Assembly: GCF_013394305.1 (NCBI RefSeq)
Contig: NZ_AP019810.1
Span: forward strand, 558,001 to 622,000
Source of the DNA: Enterococcus mundtii
GTDB lineage: Bacteria; Bacillota; Bacilli; Lactobacillales; Enterococcaceae
DNA: 64,000 nucleotides
Direction of reading: 5' to 3'
Shown piece after piece: positions 35,282 through 49,455 of this stretch. The translations under genes and the position numbers were made by a program. The stretch's first letter is position 1; the number at the start of each line of letters is the position of its first letter. The notes beneath the pieces are model-generated. The model was not told the origin of the DNA. It ran no database searches and saw nothing but the letters and a program-made list of their open reading frames with translations.

Positions 35282-37009
35282 TTATTCTTCTGTCATTGAT
35301 TTGATGCTAGCTTCAAGTGCAGCAATTTTTTCTTGTGCTGCTTGGTTTGAATCACCTTTGACACCAATATAAAATTTGATTTTTGGTTCCGTTCCAGAAG
35401 GACGGATCGCGATCCAACCGTCTTCTTCTAGTGTATATTTCAATACATCTGAAGGTGGAGTCGTTAGTTTTTCTACATTTCCTTGGTCATCTGTTTTTGT
35501 CAGTGCCTTGAAATCTTCTGTTTGTAAAACTTTTTCTCCGGCAAATTCAGTTGGTGCATCTTTTCTGAATTTCTCCATCAGTGCTGCAATTTTCGCTGAA
35601 CCTTCTTGCCCACTCATTGTGACTGAAATTGTTTTTTCTGCATAATAGCCATACGTTTCAAAAATCGATTGTAACCCATCATAAAGGGTCTTACCTTGTT
35701 TTTTATAAAATGCAGCAACTTCTGCTAATAATAATAGTGCTTGAATCGCGTCTTTATCGCGAACGAATGGTTTGACTAAATAACCGTAGCTTTCTTCAAA
35801 ACCAAACATGAATGTATGCGCCTTGGTTTCTTCAAATTGTTGGATTTTTTCAGCAATAAATTTGAAGCCAGTCAAAACGTTCATCATTTCTACACCATAA
35901 TGTCTAGCGATTGCTGTCGGTAGTTCACTTGAAACGATTGATTTCAAGACCGCCGCATTTTCTGGCAGTGTTCCTTTTTCTTTGTGAGCTTCTAGGATAT
36001 ATTGGACAAGCAAAGCGCCGATTTGATTTCCAGTCAATACTTTGTATGAACCGTCTGGCAAGCGTACAGCTGCACCTAGACGATCGGCATCTGGATCAGT
36101 AGCAATCAATAGATCTGCGCCTTCTTTTTCGCCTAAACGGATTGCGTATTCAAAAGCAGAGTGTTCTTCTGGATTTGGTGATTTGACTGTGGTGAAGTCT
36201 GGGTCAGCGACTGCTTGCTCAGGAACCAAGACAAATTGTTCAAATCCCGCTTGAGTCAACGCACGCTCACCTAACATTTTGCCTGTTCCGTGTAACGGCG
36301 TGAAGACTAGCTTCAATTCTTTCCCTAATGTTTCTACTAATTCATGATTGATCGTCACTGCTTTGATTTCTTCCAAGTACGCTTGGTCGATTTCTTCGCC
36401 GATGATCGTGATCAAATCACTATTTTTTGCTTGTTCTTCTGCTAAAACTTCTACTTTTAATGGATTGCTGATGTTTCGTACATATTTTGTCAATGCGTCT
36501 GCATCAGCAGGCGGCATTTGTCCACCATCTTCGCCATAGACTTTATAGCCATTATATGCCGCTGGATTATGAGAAGCTGTAACCATGATCCCAGCGAATG
36601 CGTTAAGATGACGAACCGCAAATGAAAGCTCTGGGGTTGGTCGTAAGCTTTCAAATACAAAAGATGGAATACCATGTTGCGCTAAAGTTTTTGCCGCTTC
36701 CATTGCAAATTCTGGCGATTGATGACGTGAATCATAAGCAATCGCTACCCCACGTTTTTTTGTTTCTGCTCCTTGTTCATCCATAAATTGTGCAAGCCCT
36801 TCTGTTGCTTGACGTACAGTATAGATGTTCATTCGATTGATTCCAGGTCCTAAGATCCCGCGCATTCCTGCTGTACCAAATTCCAAAGGTGCGTAGAACG
36901 CATCTTCTAATTTTTCAGGATTTTCACTTAATTCTTTTAATTGTTTTTTTAAATTTTCTTCTAATGATTCTTCAGTTGCCCATTGCTCGTAAACTTGTTT
37001 CCAAGACAT
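35282..37009 (-). CDS. pgcA: Alpha-phosphoglucomutase / phosphomannomutase family
   Basis: A 575-residue enzyme interconverting glucose-1-P and glucose-6-P for cell-wall and glycolipid precursors. It shows the phosphoserine loop TASHNPAAYNG, the metal loop DPDADRLG, sugar-binding GFEESYGY, and phosphate-binding PSGTEPKIKFY. The length matches PgcA/YhxB rather than shorter GlmM. ATG at 37009 follows AGAGGTG. Confidence 0.95.
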   Translation of the reverse strand: MSWKQVYEQWATEESLEENLKKQLKELSENPEKLEDAFYAPLEFGTAGMRGILGPGINRMNIYTVRQATEGLAQFMDEQGAETKKRGVAIAYDSRHQSPEFAMEAAKTLAQHGIPSFVFESLRPTPELSFAVRHLNAFAGIMVTASHNPAAYNGYKVYGEDGGQMPPADADALTKYVRNISNPLKVEVLAEEQAKNSDLITIIGEEIDQAYLEEIKAVTINHELVETLGKELKLVFTPLHGTGKMLGERALTQAGFEQFVLVPEQAVADPDFTTVKSPNPEEHSAFEYAIRLGEKEGADLLIATDPDADRLGAAVRLPDGSYKVLTGNQIGALLVQYILEAHKEKGTLPENAAVLKSIVSSELPTAIARHYGVEMMNVLTGFKFIAEKIQQFEETKAHTFMFGFEESYGYLVKPFVRDKDAIQALLLLAEVAAFYKKQGKTLYDGLQSIFETYGYYAEKTISVTMSGQEGSAKIAALMEKFRKDAPTEFAGEKVLQTEDFKALTKTDDQGNVEKLTTPPSDVLKYTLEEDGWIAIRPSGTEPKIKFYIGVKGDSNQAAQEKIAALEASIKSMTEE

Positions 37010-37088
37010 GAAGCTGACACCTCTTTCTAAAAATATATTCCTTTCTAAGTATAGCATTCTCTATTTAGATAGCAAAGCATAAGAAAAA

Positions 37089-37253
37089 GAGGTCAGGAAA
37101 GAAGTGTTCAGCCTCGAGAAATAGGCGCCATCCACGAAAATTGTTCTTCAAATTTTTGTGGATGGCGCCTTATTTCCGAAGAGGTTACTTCTGTTCCCGC
37201 CGTTTATTCGGTTTTAGGTGGCACATGAGGACTAATGTCCCAGACACCTTTCG
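37089..37253 (+). repeat. Structured interspersed repeat, family 2, copy 2
   Basis: Nearly identical to the copy at 34730, in the same orientation on the plus strand, with a one-base loss in the 5' inner arm (AAATAGG for AAATAAGG). It lies between pgcA and trxB and follows the trxB stop on the minus strand. Confidence 0.85.
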
Positions 37254-37269
37254 TTTTTTAAATCATTAG

Positions 37270-38205
37270 TTATCCTTGAGCGTTTGGCGTTTCTTCTAAT
37301 GCTTCCAAGTATTTATACACTTGTTGTCCAGCAATCCCGCCATCGCCTACTGCTGTGGTGATTTGGCGTAGATCTTTTTCTCGCACATCGCCAATAGCAA
37401 ACACACCAGGCATATTCGTACGCATATCTTGATCTGTTGGAATCCAGCCAGCAGCATTCGTGAGTCCTGCTTTGCGGAAAGGTTCAGTTAATGGATCTAG
37501 TCCAACGTAGATGAACACACCGTCAGCTGCTAATTCGATTTCTTCCCCTGTTTTTGCGTTGTGCCCTTTGACACCAGTAACGACCATATCATTTCCGATG
37601 ATCTCATCAGTGATCGTATCCCAAACAAATGAGATTTTTTCGTTCGCAAATGCGCGATCTTGGATGATTTTTTGCGCTCTTAGTTCATCACGACGATGAA
37701 CGATAACGACTTCTGAAGCAAATTGTGTCAAATACACAGCTTCTTCTACTGCAGAATCGCCACCACCGATCACGACTAAGCGTTTATCACGGAAAAATGC
37801 ACCGTCACAAACCGCGCAATAAGAAACGCCACGTCCAGCATATTCTTCTTCGCCTGGTACTCCTAGTTTACGATGGATACAACCAGTTGCAATGATGACT
37901 GTTTTTGCTTCGTAACTTTTGTCTTCACAGATGACTTCTTTATAGTTGCCATGATCTTTGATATCTTGGACGATACCGTAGACATTTTCAGTTCCAAATC
38001 GTGAAACACCTTCATACATTTTATACGCAAGGTCTGGCCCCATGATCGAATCAAATCCAGGATAATTTTCTACTTCTGCGGTGTTGTTCATTTGCCCACC
38101 AGGTGCCCCTTGTTCGATCATCGCTACTGATAAGTTTGATCTTGAAGCATACAAAGCAGCGGTCATGCCAGCAGGTCCTGCACCAATTACGATTACATCA
38201 TACAT
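37270..38205 (-). CDS. trxB: Thioredoxin-disulfide reductase
   Basis: A 311-residue FAD enzyme passing NADPH electrons to thioredoxin. It has FAD-binding VIGAGPAGMTAALYASR, the redox pair CAVC, NADPH-binding GGGDSAVEEA, and a GDVREKDLRQITTAVGDG end. The start at 38205 is nine bases after CGGAGG; the upstream in-frame codon lacks a site. Its promoter lies inside the terminator of the upstream GH1 gene. Confidence 0.97.
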   Translation of the reverse strand: MYDVIVIGAGPAGMTAALYASRSNLSVAMIEQGAPGGQMNNTAEVENYPGFDSIMGPDLAYKMYEGVSRFGTENVYGIVQDIKDHGNYKEVICEDKSYEAKTVIIATGCIHRKLGVPGEEEYAGRGVSYCAVCDGAFFRDKRLVVIGGGDSAVEEAVYLTQFASEVVIVHRRDELRAQKIIQDRAFANEKISFVWDTITDEIIGNDMVVTGVKGHNAKTGEEIELAADGVFIYVGLDPLTEPFRKAGLTNAAGWIPTDQDMRTNMPGVFAIGDVREKDLRQITTAVGDGGIAGQQVYKYLEALEETPNAQG

Positions 38206-38257
38206 ATGTAGATTCCTCCGTTTTAAAATCAAGTAAGCCTACTTTACAGCCAATCAC

Positions 38258-38334
38258 ACAAAAAGTCTATTGTTCTGCCTACGAGTTTCGAATAGATATA
38301 TTATACTCGAAATCGATAGACAAAAACAATAGAC
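38258..38334 (-). promoter_or_regulatory. GH1 terminator containing the trxB promoter
   Basis: GTCTATTGTT (38265-38274) is exactly complementary to 38325-38334 and followed by TTTTTGTG on the minus strand. Inside the 50-base loop, with a nested CGAGT/ACTCG hairpin, lies a promoter reading into trxB: TTGTTT (complement of 38324-38329), 18 bases, TATAAT (complement of 38300-38305). Confidence 0.65.
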
Positions 38335-38348
38335 ATTCTTATTCTATC

Positions 38349-41188
<2,840 letters not shown>

Positions 41189-41228
41189 ACACTCACTCCT
41201 TCTTCTTTTTTACAACTCCATTATCATT

Positions 41229-41460
41229 TTTGTAAATAAAAGTCACAATACTTTTTAACCAATTTGAATAACCATTTACAAAATGCTCGATATTCTTGCA
41301 TTTTTTTGTAAATTTATTGCGCATAACAAAAAGAAAAATAATGAGAAAATCCAAGTAAAACCTAATTTTTCAATCAAAATAAACGAGTAAAGGAATTACT
41401 TCTCTTTTTTTTGTTTCATTGACACACTAAATAATACCGTTTACAATTATTTTACATATT
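41229..41460. promoter_or_regulatory. Divergent promoters with repeated TTTACAAA-type boxes
   Basis: The rpiR promoter is TTGACA (41419-41424), 17 bases, TACAAT (41442-41447). For the glucosidase operon, TTGTGA-17-GATAAT on the minus strand is plausible. TTTGTAAA/TTTACAAA boxes occur at 41229-41236, 41275-41282 (within CATTTACAAAATG) and 41305-41312, with a related TTTACAAT at 41440. They are candidate RpiR operators. Confidence 0.5.
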
Positions 41461-41493
41461 TTTAACTAAAAACGTAAAAAAGAGGATCGAATT

Positions 41494-42399
41494 ATGCTAT
41501 TAAAGGAAAAGCTTAAACAAATCAACTTTTCACCTTCAGAAAGCGAAGTCATCCGTTTTCTCCAAGCCAATGAAACAACTCTGGCCGATCGAACGATTCA
41601 ACAAATTGCTGAAACTTGCTATGTCCATCCTTCTACTTTGATTCGGATCGCCAAAAAAATGGGTTTTCACGGATGGGTGGATTTTAGAGATGCGTTCATT
41701 GCTGAAACAGAATATCTACAAGGAAACTTTCAAGAAGTGGACGCCAATCTCCCTTTTTCCGAAAATGAAGGCATCATGACGATCGCTAATCGGATTGCGG
41801 CACTTGAACGTATGACGATCCAAGATACGTTATCCTTGTTGATGCACGACGATCTCCAACAAGCAAAGCAACTTCTGCTGCGATCGAATAAAATCGTATT
41901 ATTTTCGAGTGATACCAACACATTGATTGCTCAATCATTCAAATTGAAAATGAATCGGATCAAACAAGAAGTGACCATCGTGCCCACATCTGGCGAGTCC
42001 TATTACGATGCCTACAATTGTCAGCCTGAAAACTGTGCGATCTTGATCTCTTATACGGGAGAAAATCAGATGATGCTTCGGACTGCTGAAATTTTGAAAG
42101 AAAAAAATGTGCCGATTTTATCGTTGACGAGCATCGGTGAGTCCAGTTTGTCCACAGCGAGCGATGTGGTATTACGCCTGACAACACGTGAACGATTGTA
42201 CTCAAAAATCAGTAGTTTCACGATCAATACGTCGATCTCCTATTTGTTGGATGTGTTATATAGTTGTGTCTTTGCTGAACATTATCGTGAGAACCTCGAT
42301 TATTTGATCGAAGTCGGGCAAAAAGTCGATACACGGCAGATCAGTTCATCCATTATGAAAGAAGAACTATTTACCGATTCAATCGAAGATGGCGATTAG
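41494..42399 (+). CDS. RpiR-family regulator with SIS domain
   Basis: A 301-residue regulator. An N-terminal helix-turn-helix domain (RTIQQIAETCYVHPSTLIRIAKKMGF, about 29-56) is joined to a C-terminal SIS domain (about 125-265) with NKIVLFSSDTNT and ILISYTGENQMML, which binds a sugar phosphate. It probably controls the divergent GH4-GH1 operon in response to a phospho-glucoside. AAGAGG precedes the ATG. Confidence 0.92.
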   Translation: MLLKEKLKQINFSPSESEVIRFLQANETTLADRTIQQIAETCYVHPSTLIRIAKKMGFHGWVDFRDAFIAETEYLQGNFQEVDANLPFSENEGIMTIANRIAALERMTIQDTLSLLMHDDLQQAKQLLLRSNKIVLFSSDTNTLIAQSFKLKMNRIKQEVTIVPTSGESYYDAYNCQPENCAILISYTGENQMMLRTAEILKEKNVPILSLTSIGESSLSTASDVVLRLTTRERLYSKISSFTINTSISYLLDVLYSCVFAEHYRENLDYLIEVGQKVDTRQISSSIMKEELFTDSIEDGD

Positions 42400-42501
42400 T
42401 CTACTTTTATAGCGGGAACGATCAGAAAGATTCGTTCAGAACAAAGTTGCTCCTTGAAATTTACTCTCTAATTAAATAGCTGAACTTCTAAGAAAATAAG
42501 C

Positions 42502-42551
42502 CGTAACATCCAAAATATGAGAGGAAACCCTCGGATGTTACGACTTTTTTT
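42502..42551. terminator. rpiR terminator, probably bidirectional
   Basis: CGTAACATCC (42502-42511) is exactly complementary to 42533-42542, followed by ACTTTTTTT on the plus strand and CTTATTTTC on the minus strand. Confidence 0.85.
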
Positions 42552-42645
42552 GGAATCAGGTACTTAGAAACATTCTCCTGTGGAAAAATGCTTTTTAACA
42601 CTAAGCTAACTTTCTAAAACCTTGATCTAAAGGGCTTTGAACTCA

Positions 42646-44595
<1,950 letters not shown>

Positions 44596-44634
44596 TCATT
44601 CGTTGAATCCACGGCCCTCCTTTTAGTGATTTTT

Positions 44635-45480
44635 TTAATGATTATTATCTGCCAAACGAGCCAGATGGATCGTTAAGTAGACAATTTCATCGTCTGACAT
44701 ATGATAATTAAATGTTTCCTGTAAGAATAAAGCGATTTTGTCCACGCAGCCAGAAGCCGTTTGGTATTTTCGCTGGATCATCTGGATCAATTCCTCCTCG
44801 ACCTCACCTTCTTGGGTAAGGGACGTGTTCATCACACGGCTAAGAAAAAAACGAAGATGCGTGACAAATCGGAAAAAATAAAGCGATTCTTCATCAAAGG
44901 GTGTTTGATAATAATAGCGAACGATATTCAAAATATCTTGAATGGTTTTCGTAAACTGGTACATATTGTTCATACTATCTTGTTCTGATTGTGCATTGAC
45001 TAAATGAAGGGCAATGAATCCAGCTTCATTTTCGGATAAATCAAATCCATATTTATGATGGACTTTTTCAATCGTTTTTTTACCTATTTGGTATTCTCTC
45101 GGAAATAATTGCTTGATATCATATAATAAAACATTAGGTAATCCAACGCCGGTTTTATAACGTTTGATCGCATTGTATAAATGATCGGTCAATGAAATAT
45201 AAATGGATTCATTCAATGTCACATCTAACTTTTCTTTCGTATACTCAATGATCTCGTAGGAGAGTTCGAGGTATTCCATCGGGATATCCTCCGCTAATTT
45301 TTGAAAATGTCTCGACAGTCGATCATCTGTCAAATGAAATTCTTTATCCACACCCGCTTCTAAAATAGCATCACCAATCTTTTTTTTGAATGCTAATCCT
45401 TTTCCCATAACGATCATTTCTCGATTTAATTTGTCCCTTGTGACAACGACATTATTATTTAGAATTTTTTCAATCCGCAT
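44635..45480 (-). CDS. bglG: BglG/LicT-family transcription antiterminator
   Basis: A 281-residue antiterminator. The RNA-binding CAT domain (MRIEKILNNNVVVT to about residue 55) is followed by two PRD domains with regulatory histidines (SLTDHLYNAIKR, GFIALHLVNA, TIHLARLADN). Phosphorylation by BglP and HPr sets its activity; the active form binds the RAT and prevents termination upstream of itself. AAAGGGGAT precedes the ATG. Confidence 0.95.
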   Translation of the reverse strand: MRIEKILNNNVVVTRDKLNREMIVMGKGLAFKKKIGDAILEAGVDKEFHLTDDRLSRHFQKLAEDIPMEYLELSYEIIEYTKEKLDVTLNESIYISLTDHLYNAIKRYKTGVGLPNVLLYDIKQLFPREYQIGKKTIEKVHHKYGFDLSENEAGFIALHLVNAQSEQDSMNNMYQFTKTIQDILNIVRYYYQTPFDEESLYFFRFVTHLRFFLSRVMNTSLTQEGEVEEELIQMIQRKYQTASGCVDKIALFLQETFNYHMSDDEIVYLTIHLARLADNNH

Positions 45481-45524
45481 AATATCCCCTTTCTATGATT
45501 GTCACTCCTAAAAAAACAAAAAAA

Positions 45525-45562
45525 CCCAAAAAGTCAGCCATGGAATCGTTTCATGGTGACTG
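45525..45562 (-). terminator. bgl leader terminator (conditional)
   Basis: AGTCAGCCATG (45532-45542) pairs with CATGGTGACT (45553-45562), followed by TTTTTGGGTTTTTTT on the minus strand. It overlaps the end of the RAT region, so binding of BglG at the RAT would prevent the stem. Confidence 0.88.
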
Positions 45563-45566
45563 ATTA

Positions 45567-45596
45567 GGTTTAGCTTGCGTGATGCAATCACTATCC
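45567..45596 (-). promoter_or_regulatory. RAT antiterminator element of the bgl operon
   Basis: On the minus strand the element begins GGATAGTGATTGCATCACGC and ends AAGCTAAACC, a close match to the LicT/BglG ribonucleic antiterminator, directly before the leader terminator. Confidence 0.9.
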
Positions 45597-45616
45597 AACA
45601 GTATGTTCTTTTCTTC

Positions 45617-45653
45617 ATAGTAGCGAAACAATTTTAAAATGTCAACGCTTTCT
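45617..45653 (-). promoter_or_regulatory. bgl operon promoter with overlapping cre
   Basis: TTGACA (complement of 45640-45645) and TACTAT (complement of 45617-45622) are 17 bases apart. AGAAAGCGTTGACA (complement of 45640-45653) matches the CcpA cre consensus at 13 of 14 positions and covers the -35, implying direct CcpA repression in glucose. Confidence 0.82.
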
Positions 45654-45795
45654 TTTGTATTATTCCTATATTTCTAAAAAAAATTCTTTCACGTTAACAT
45701 GGAAACTACCACTCCCCCAGAACAGCCATTAACTAGACAGTAAGAATAGCCGATTGACTTTTTTGATTTGAATCACACCGCTATCAATCAAGTCA

Positions 45796-45848
45796 TAAAA
45801 AAAAGCCTTGATCCCCAAAAGTTGGCATGTTTTTGGGGATTCAAGACT
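45796..45848 (-). terminator. Terminator of the ABC exporter operon
   Basis: CCTTGATCCCCAAAA (45806-45820) pairs with TTTTGGGGATTCAAG with one bulge and is followed by eight T on the minus strand. The stretch 45654-45795 ahead of it holds nothing else I can identify. Confidence 0.9.
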
Positions 45849-45925
45849 TATGAGTTGAGGCTAACTATTTTTATCACGGCTTACGATACAAGTGTTTCAA
45901 AAACAGATGCCTTTATTCTTCCCTG

Positions 45926-47704
45926 TTACTCACTTTGTAATTTGTACATATCTGCGTATAGCCCTTCTTCCGCTAAAAGTGTTTCATGATTCCCGCGCTC
46001 CACGATATGTCCTTTATCTAATACGAGGATCAACTCTGCATCACGGATCGTTGACAGACGATGGGCGATAGCAATCGTTGTCCGACCTTGACGCATCTTC
46101 GCAAGTCCTTCTTGGATCAACACTTCTGTTTCTGTGTCGATATTCGCCGTTGCTTCATCCAGAACTAAGATTTTAGGATCCGTTACAATCGTTCTGGCAA
46201 ACGTGATCAATTGGCGTTGCCCACTTGAATAGCTCGCCCCTCTTTCAATCACTTTTGAATGATACCCTTTCGGTAAGTCTTCAATGAACTGATTCGCTTG
46301 GACAAACTCAGCGGCTTCACGTATTTGTTCGTCTGTGATCTCTGGATTCATCATTCGGATGTTTCCAGCGATATCCCCATAAAATAAGAACGCATCCTGT
46401 AATACTAGACCCATTTTATTGCGTAATTCAGCGATCGGATATTCACGAATGTCATGGTCATCAATCAAGATCTGCCCTTCGTAAAACTCATAAAAACGCA
46501 TCAACACATTGATGATCGAACTTTTCCCACTTCCTGTATGTCCGACTAATGCGACAGTTTCTCCTGGATTAGCAACAAATGAAATATTGTTCAATACATT
46601 GTTTTTTCCATCATAAGAGAAACTGACATTACGAAATTCGATTTTTCCAGCAGTGATCGTCCGATCCGCTGATTCCTTTTGCTGTGGTGCATATTCTTCC
46701 GTATCCATGATTTTCAAGATACGACTTCCTGCGACTGTTCCGTCCGTAAAGACACTCAAGAAGTCCATCATTTGCGACATCGGATTAAAGAATCCTTGAA
46801 CATAGGTGGTGAAGGCAAAGATCAAACCGACTTCAACTGGTGAATGTAACGCGTCGAGTCCGAACAACGTCAAAGTCAAGGCAACTGCTAAAGCATATAA
46901 AAAACTGATGATTGGACTCAAAAGAATCGAATTTGTCTTGATCATGGCATAGCGAGTCGCTAGATACTCTTCATTGACTTCCTCAAATTCTTTTGCTAAA
47001 CGCGATTCTTGACGAAATTGTTGGATGATCCGCATCCCAGAAATCGATTCATTTAATTTTGTGTTCAATTGACTCAAGCGCTCACGCATATTTCGATAGA
47101 TCCTTGAACTGAATTTTTGATAATACCAAATCACTACTCCTAAAATCGGTAAAAAGATCAGACACCATAGCGCGATTTTTTGATTGATTTGAAACATCGC
47201 AATAAATGAAGAAATCACGGCAAAAATTCCTGTTAAAACCATCAGAAAGACATACCAAAATTCAAACAGTGTTTCTGTGTCATTAGTCACACGAGAAACA
47301 GTCGATCCAGCTGGCGTTTGGTCAAAGTACCGCATTCCTAGTGTATGAAGTTTCTCAAACAACTTTACACGGATATGTTGGTAGGTCTTCAATGACGCCA
47401 TCGAATATAGATACCATTGGAAAAACCAGATGATACTTTTGACAATGACCCCAAATAGATAAAGCCCTGCAAAGAAAAGGATGACTTGTGTCGTTGCTGA
47501 CTGCTTCGCTAGATGCTCATCCATGAATGTTTGGATGATCCTTGGCAATAGCACATTGATGACTGATAATACTAAAGCAAATAAAATCGCAATGATGAAT
47601 GTCGAGCGAAAGGGTTTAGCAAATTGCATCAACCGTTTAATGATCGAAGCTTGTTCTTTATAGGTCATGGATTTTGACCATTCCGACTGATATTGATCTT
47701 CCAT
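45926..47704 (-). CDS. ABC-type multidrug exporter half-transporter, second subunit (YheH-like)
   Basis: A 592-residue half-transporter: six helices (about 35-325) and an ATPase domain with Walker A GHTGSGKSS, signature SSGQRQ and Walker B ILVLDEAT. The signature is YSSGQ rather than LSGGQ, and a consensus Glu follows Walker B, as in the subunit carrying the active nucleotide site of heterodimers. It overlaps the partner's stop by one base (TAATG), so translation is coupled. The substrate is unknown; related pairs are YheI/YheH, LmrCD and EfrCD. Confidence 0.9.
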   Translation of the reverse strand: MEDQYQSEWSKSMTYKEQASIIKRLMQFAKPFRSTFIIAILFALVLSVINVLLPRIIQTFMDEHLAKQSATTQVILFFAGLYLFGVIVKSIIWFFQWYLYSMASLKTYQHIRVKLFEKLHTLGMRYFDQTPAGSTVSRVTNDTETLFEFWYVFLMVLTGIFAVISSFIAMFQINQKIALWCLIFLPILGVVIWYYQKFSSRIYRNMRERLSQLNTKLNESISGMRIIQQFRQESRLAKEFEEVNEEYLATRYAMIKTNSILLSPIISFLYALAVALTLTLFGLDALHSPVEVGLIFAFTTYVQGFFNPMSQMMDFLSVFTDGTVAGSRILKIMDTEEYAPQQKESADRTITAGKIEFRNVSFSYDGKNNVLNNISFVANPGETVALVGHTGSGKSSIINVLMRFYEFYEGQILIDDHDIREYPIAELRNKMGLVLQDAFLFYGDIAGNIRMMNPEITDEQIREAAEFVQANQFIEDLPKGYHSKVIERGASYSSGQRQLITFARTIVTDPKILVLDEATANIDTETEVLIQEGLAKMRQGRTTIAIAHRLSTIRDAELILVLDKGHIVERGNHETLLAEEGLYADMYKLQSE

Positions 47705-49455
47705 TATTCGCCACCTCCTTCAATTTTTGCTTCTAATTGTTGTTTCTGCCACATTTGTTCGTACCAACCGCCAAGAGCTAACAACTCTTGATGTGTGCCA
47801 CGTTCAATGATCCGACCATGATCGATGACGATGATTTCATTGGCGTGCATGACACTACTTAAACGATGGGCCGCAATGATCGTGGTTTTGTTTTTCCGTT
47901 CTGCTTTAAGGTTACGTAAGATTGCTTCTTCTGTCTTAGCATCAACAGCGGATAATGCGTCATCCAAAATCAATAATTCGGGACTTTGGATCAATGCACG
48001 AGCAATCGACAACCGTTGCTTCTGTCCACCAGAAAGGGAGACTCCACGTTCACCGACCATTGTCTGGTACCCTTCTGGCAGTCCTTTGATTTCTGTGTTG
48101 ATATACGCCAATTCCGCTGCTTCTTCCACTTCTTCTGGTGATTTCTGTGGATTGGAGAAGCGAATATTATCTAGGATCGTCATCGAAAACAAGAAATGAT
48201 CTTGTGGCACATAACCAATCGAGCGCAACCAGGCATCTAGTGAGTAGTCTCTGATCGTTCGTCCGCCAAATTTGATTTCTCCTTGATAATGGTCATACTC
48301 ACGCATCAATAATTTGATGATCGTCGTCTTACCGGCACCTGTTTTACCAACGATACCTAACGTATCACCTTCATTGATCGCAAATTTGATGTGTTCTAAT
48401 GCTGGCTGTTCATCGTCTGGATAGGTAAATTGTGTGATTGCCACATTCAACTCACCTTTTGCTGGTGTCATTTCTGCTCCTACTTTTTCGACGATATGTG
48501 TTTTCTCATGCAATAGTTCATTGACACGATCATACGAAGCATTCCCTCTCTCTAGTACATTGAACAGACGTCCAATCGCAAACATCGGCCAGACAAGCAT
48601 ACCGATATAACTGATAAAGGAAACCATCTGTCCAATTGAGATCGTACCATCCAAGACATAACGTCCACCTAAAATAATTGTCGCCACATATGACAAGCCA
48701 ATGATCAATGTGATGAATGGATCAAAAAGCGCATCTAAAAAGTTTACTCGCTTATTTTTCTCAATGGCATCATCGATCTTTTCTTGGAAATCTTCCAAGT
48801 CTTGTTTTTCTTGACCAAATGTTTTGATGACTTTGATACCTGTGATACTTTCTTGCGTTTTATCGTTGATACTTGAAAAGGCTTCTTGTGAGTCACGAAA
48901 CGCATCATGTAATTTTGAGCCTAAGATCCTTGAAGTAACCGCTAATAATGGCAATGGGATCAATGCAATCAACGTTAACCGCCAATCAACGAATAGAACC
49001 ATCGCAATGATCGTCGTTCCTCCAGTGATCACTGAATCTGCAAATGTTAAAATTCCTGCACCAGCTACATTTTGAATCGCGTTCAAATCATTCGTTGCAT
49101 GAGCCATCAAATCACCCGTCCGGTATTTTTGATAGAACAAACTATCCATTCGCGTAAAATGAGCAAATAGACGCTGGCGTAATTCTTTTTCAAGTCTAGC
49201 TGCACTGCCCCAAATGTTCATTCGCCAAATATAGCGAAAAAGATATTGCAAAAAAGCTGCAATGATCAATACACCTATCCACAATGCAATGATTTGCATC
49301 GAGATATTTTGATCGGCGATTTCATCGATAATGATCCCGATGACTTTAGGTGGGATCAACTGCACTATTGCCACCGCGAACAAAGAAAATACGCCAATCA
49401 AATAGTGCTTTTTCTCTTGTTTAAAAAACCAACCCAATTTTCTGAAAATCGACAT
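47704..49455 (-). CDS. ABC-type multidrug exporter half-transporter, first subunit (YheI-like)
   Basis: A 583-residue half-transporter with six N-terminal helices, then an ATPase domain with GKTGAGKTT, LSGGQKQRLSIARAL and LLILDDALSAVD. The Asp in place of the catalytic Glu after Walker B (LDDA) marks the degenerate site typical of heterodimeric exporters, complementing the partner. The N-terminus RKLGWFFKQEKKHY is YheI-like. ATG at 49455 follows GGAGGAAG. Confidence 0.91.
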   Translation of the reverse strand: MSIFRKLGWFFKQEKKHYLIGVFSLFAVAIVQLIPPKVIGIIIDEIADQNISMQIIALWIGVLIIAAFLQYLFRYIWRMNIWGSAARLEKELRQRLFAHFTRMDSLFYQKYRTGDLMAHATNDLNAIQNVAGAGILTFADSVITGGTTIIAMVLFVDWRLTLIALIPLPLLAVTSRILGSKLHDAFRDSQEAFSSINDKTQESITGIKVIKTFGQEKQDLEDFQEKIDDAIEKNKRVNFLDALFDPFITLIIGLSYVATIILGGRYVLDGTISIGQMVSFISYIGMLVWPMFAIGRLFNVLERGNASYDRVNELLHEKTHIVEKVGAEMTPAKGELNVAITQFTYPDDEQPALEHIKFAINEGDTLGIVGKTGAGKTTIIKLLMREYDHYQGEIKFGGRTIRDYSLDAWLRSIGYVPQDHFLFSMTILDNIRFSNPQKSPEEVEEAAELAYINTEIKGLPEGYQTMVGERGVSLSGGQKQRLSIARALIQSPELLILDDALSAVDAKTEEAILRNLKAERKNKTTIIAAHRLSSVMHANEIIVIDHGRIIERGTHQELLALGGWYEQMWQKQQLEAKIEGGGE

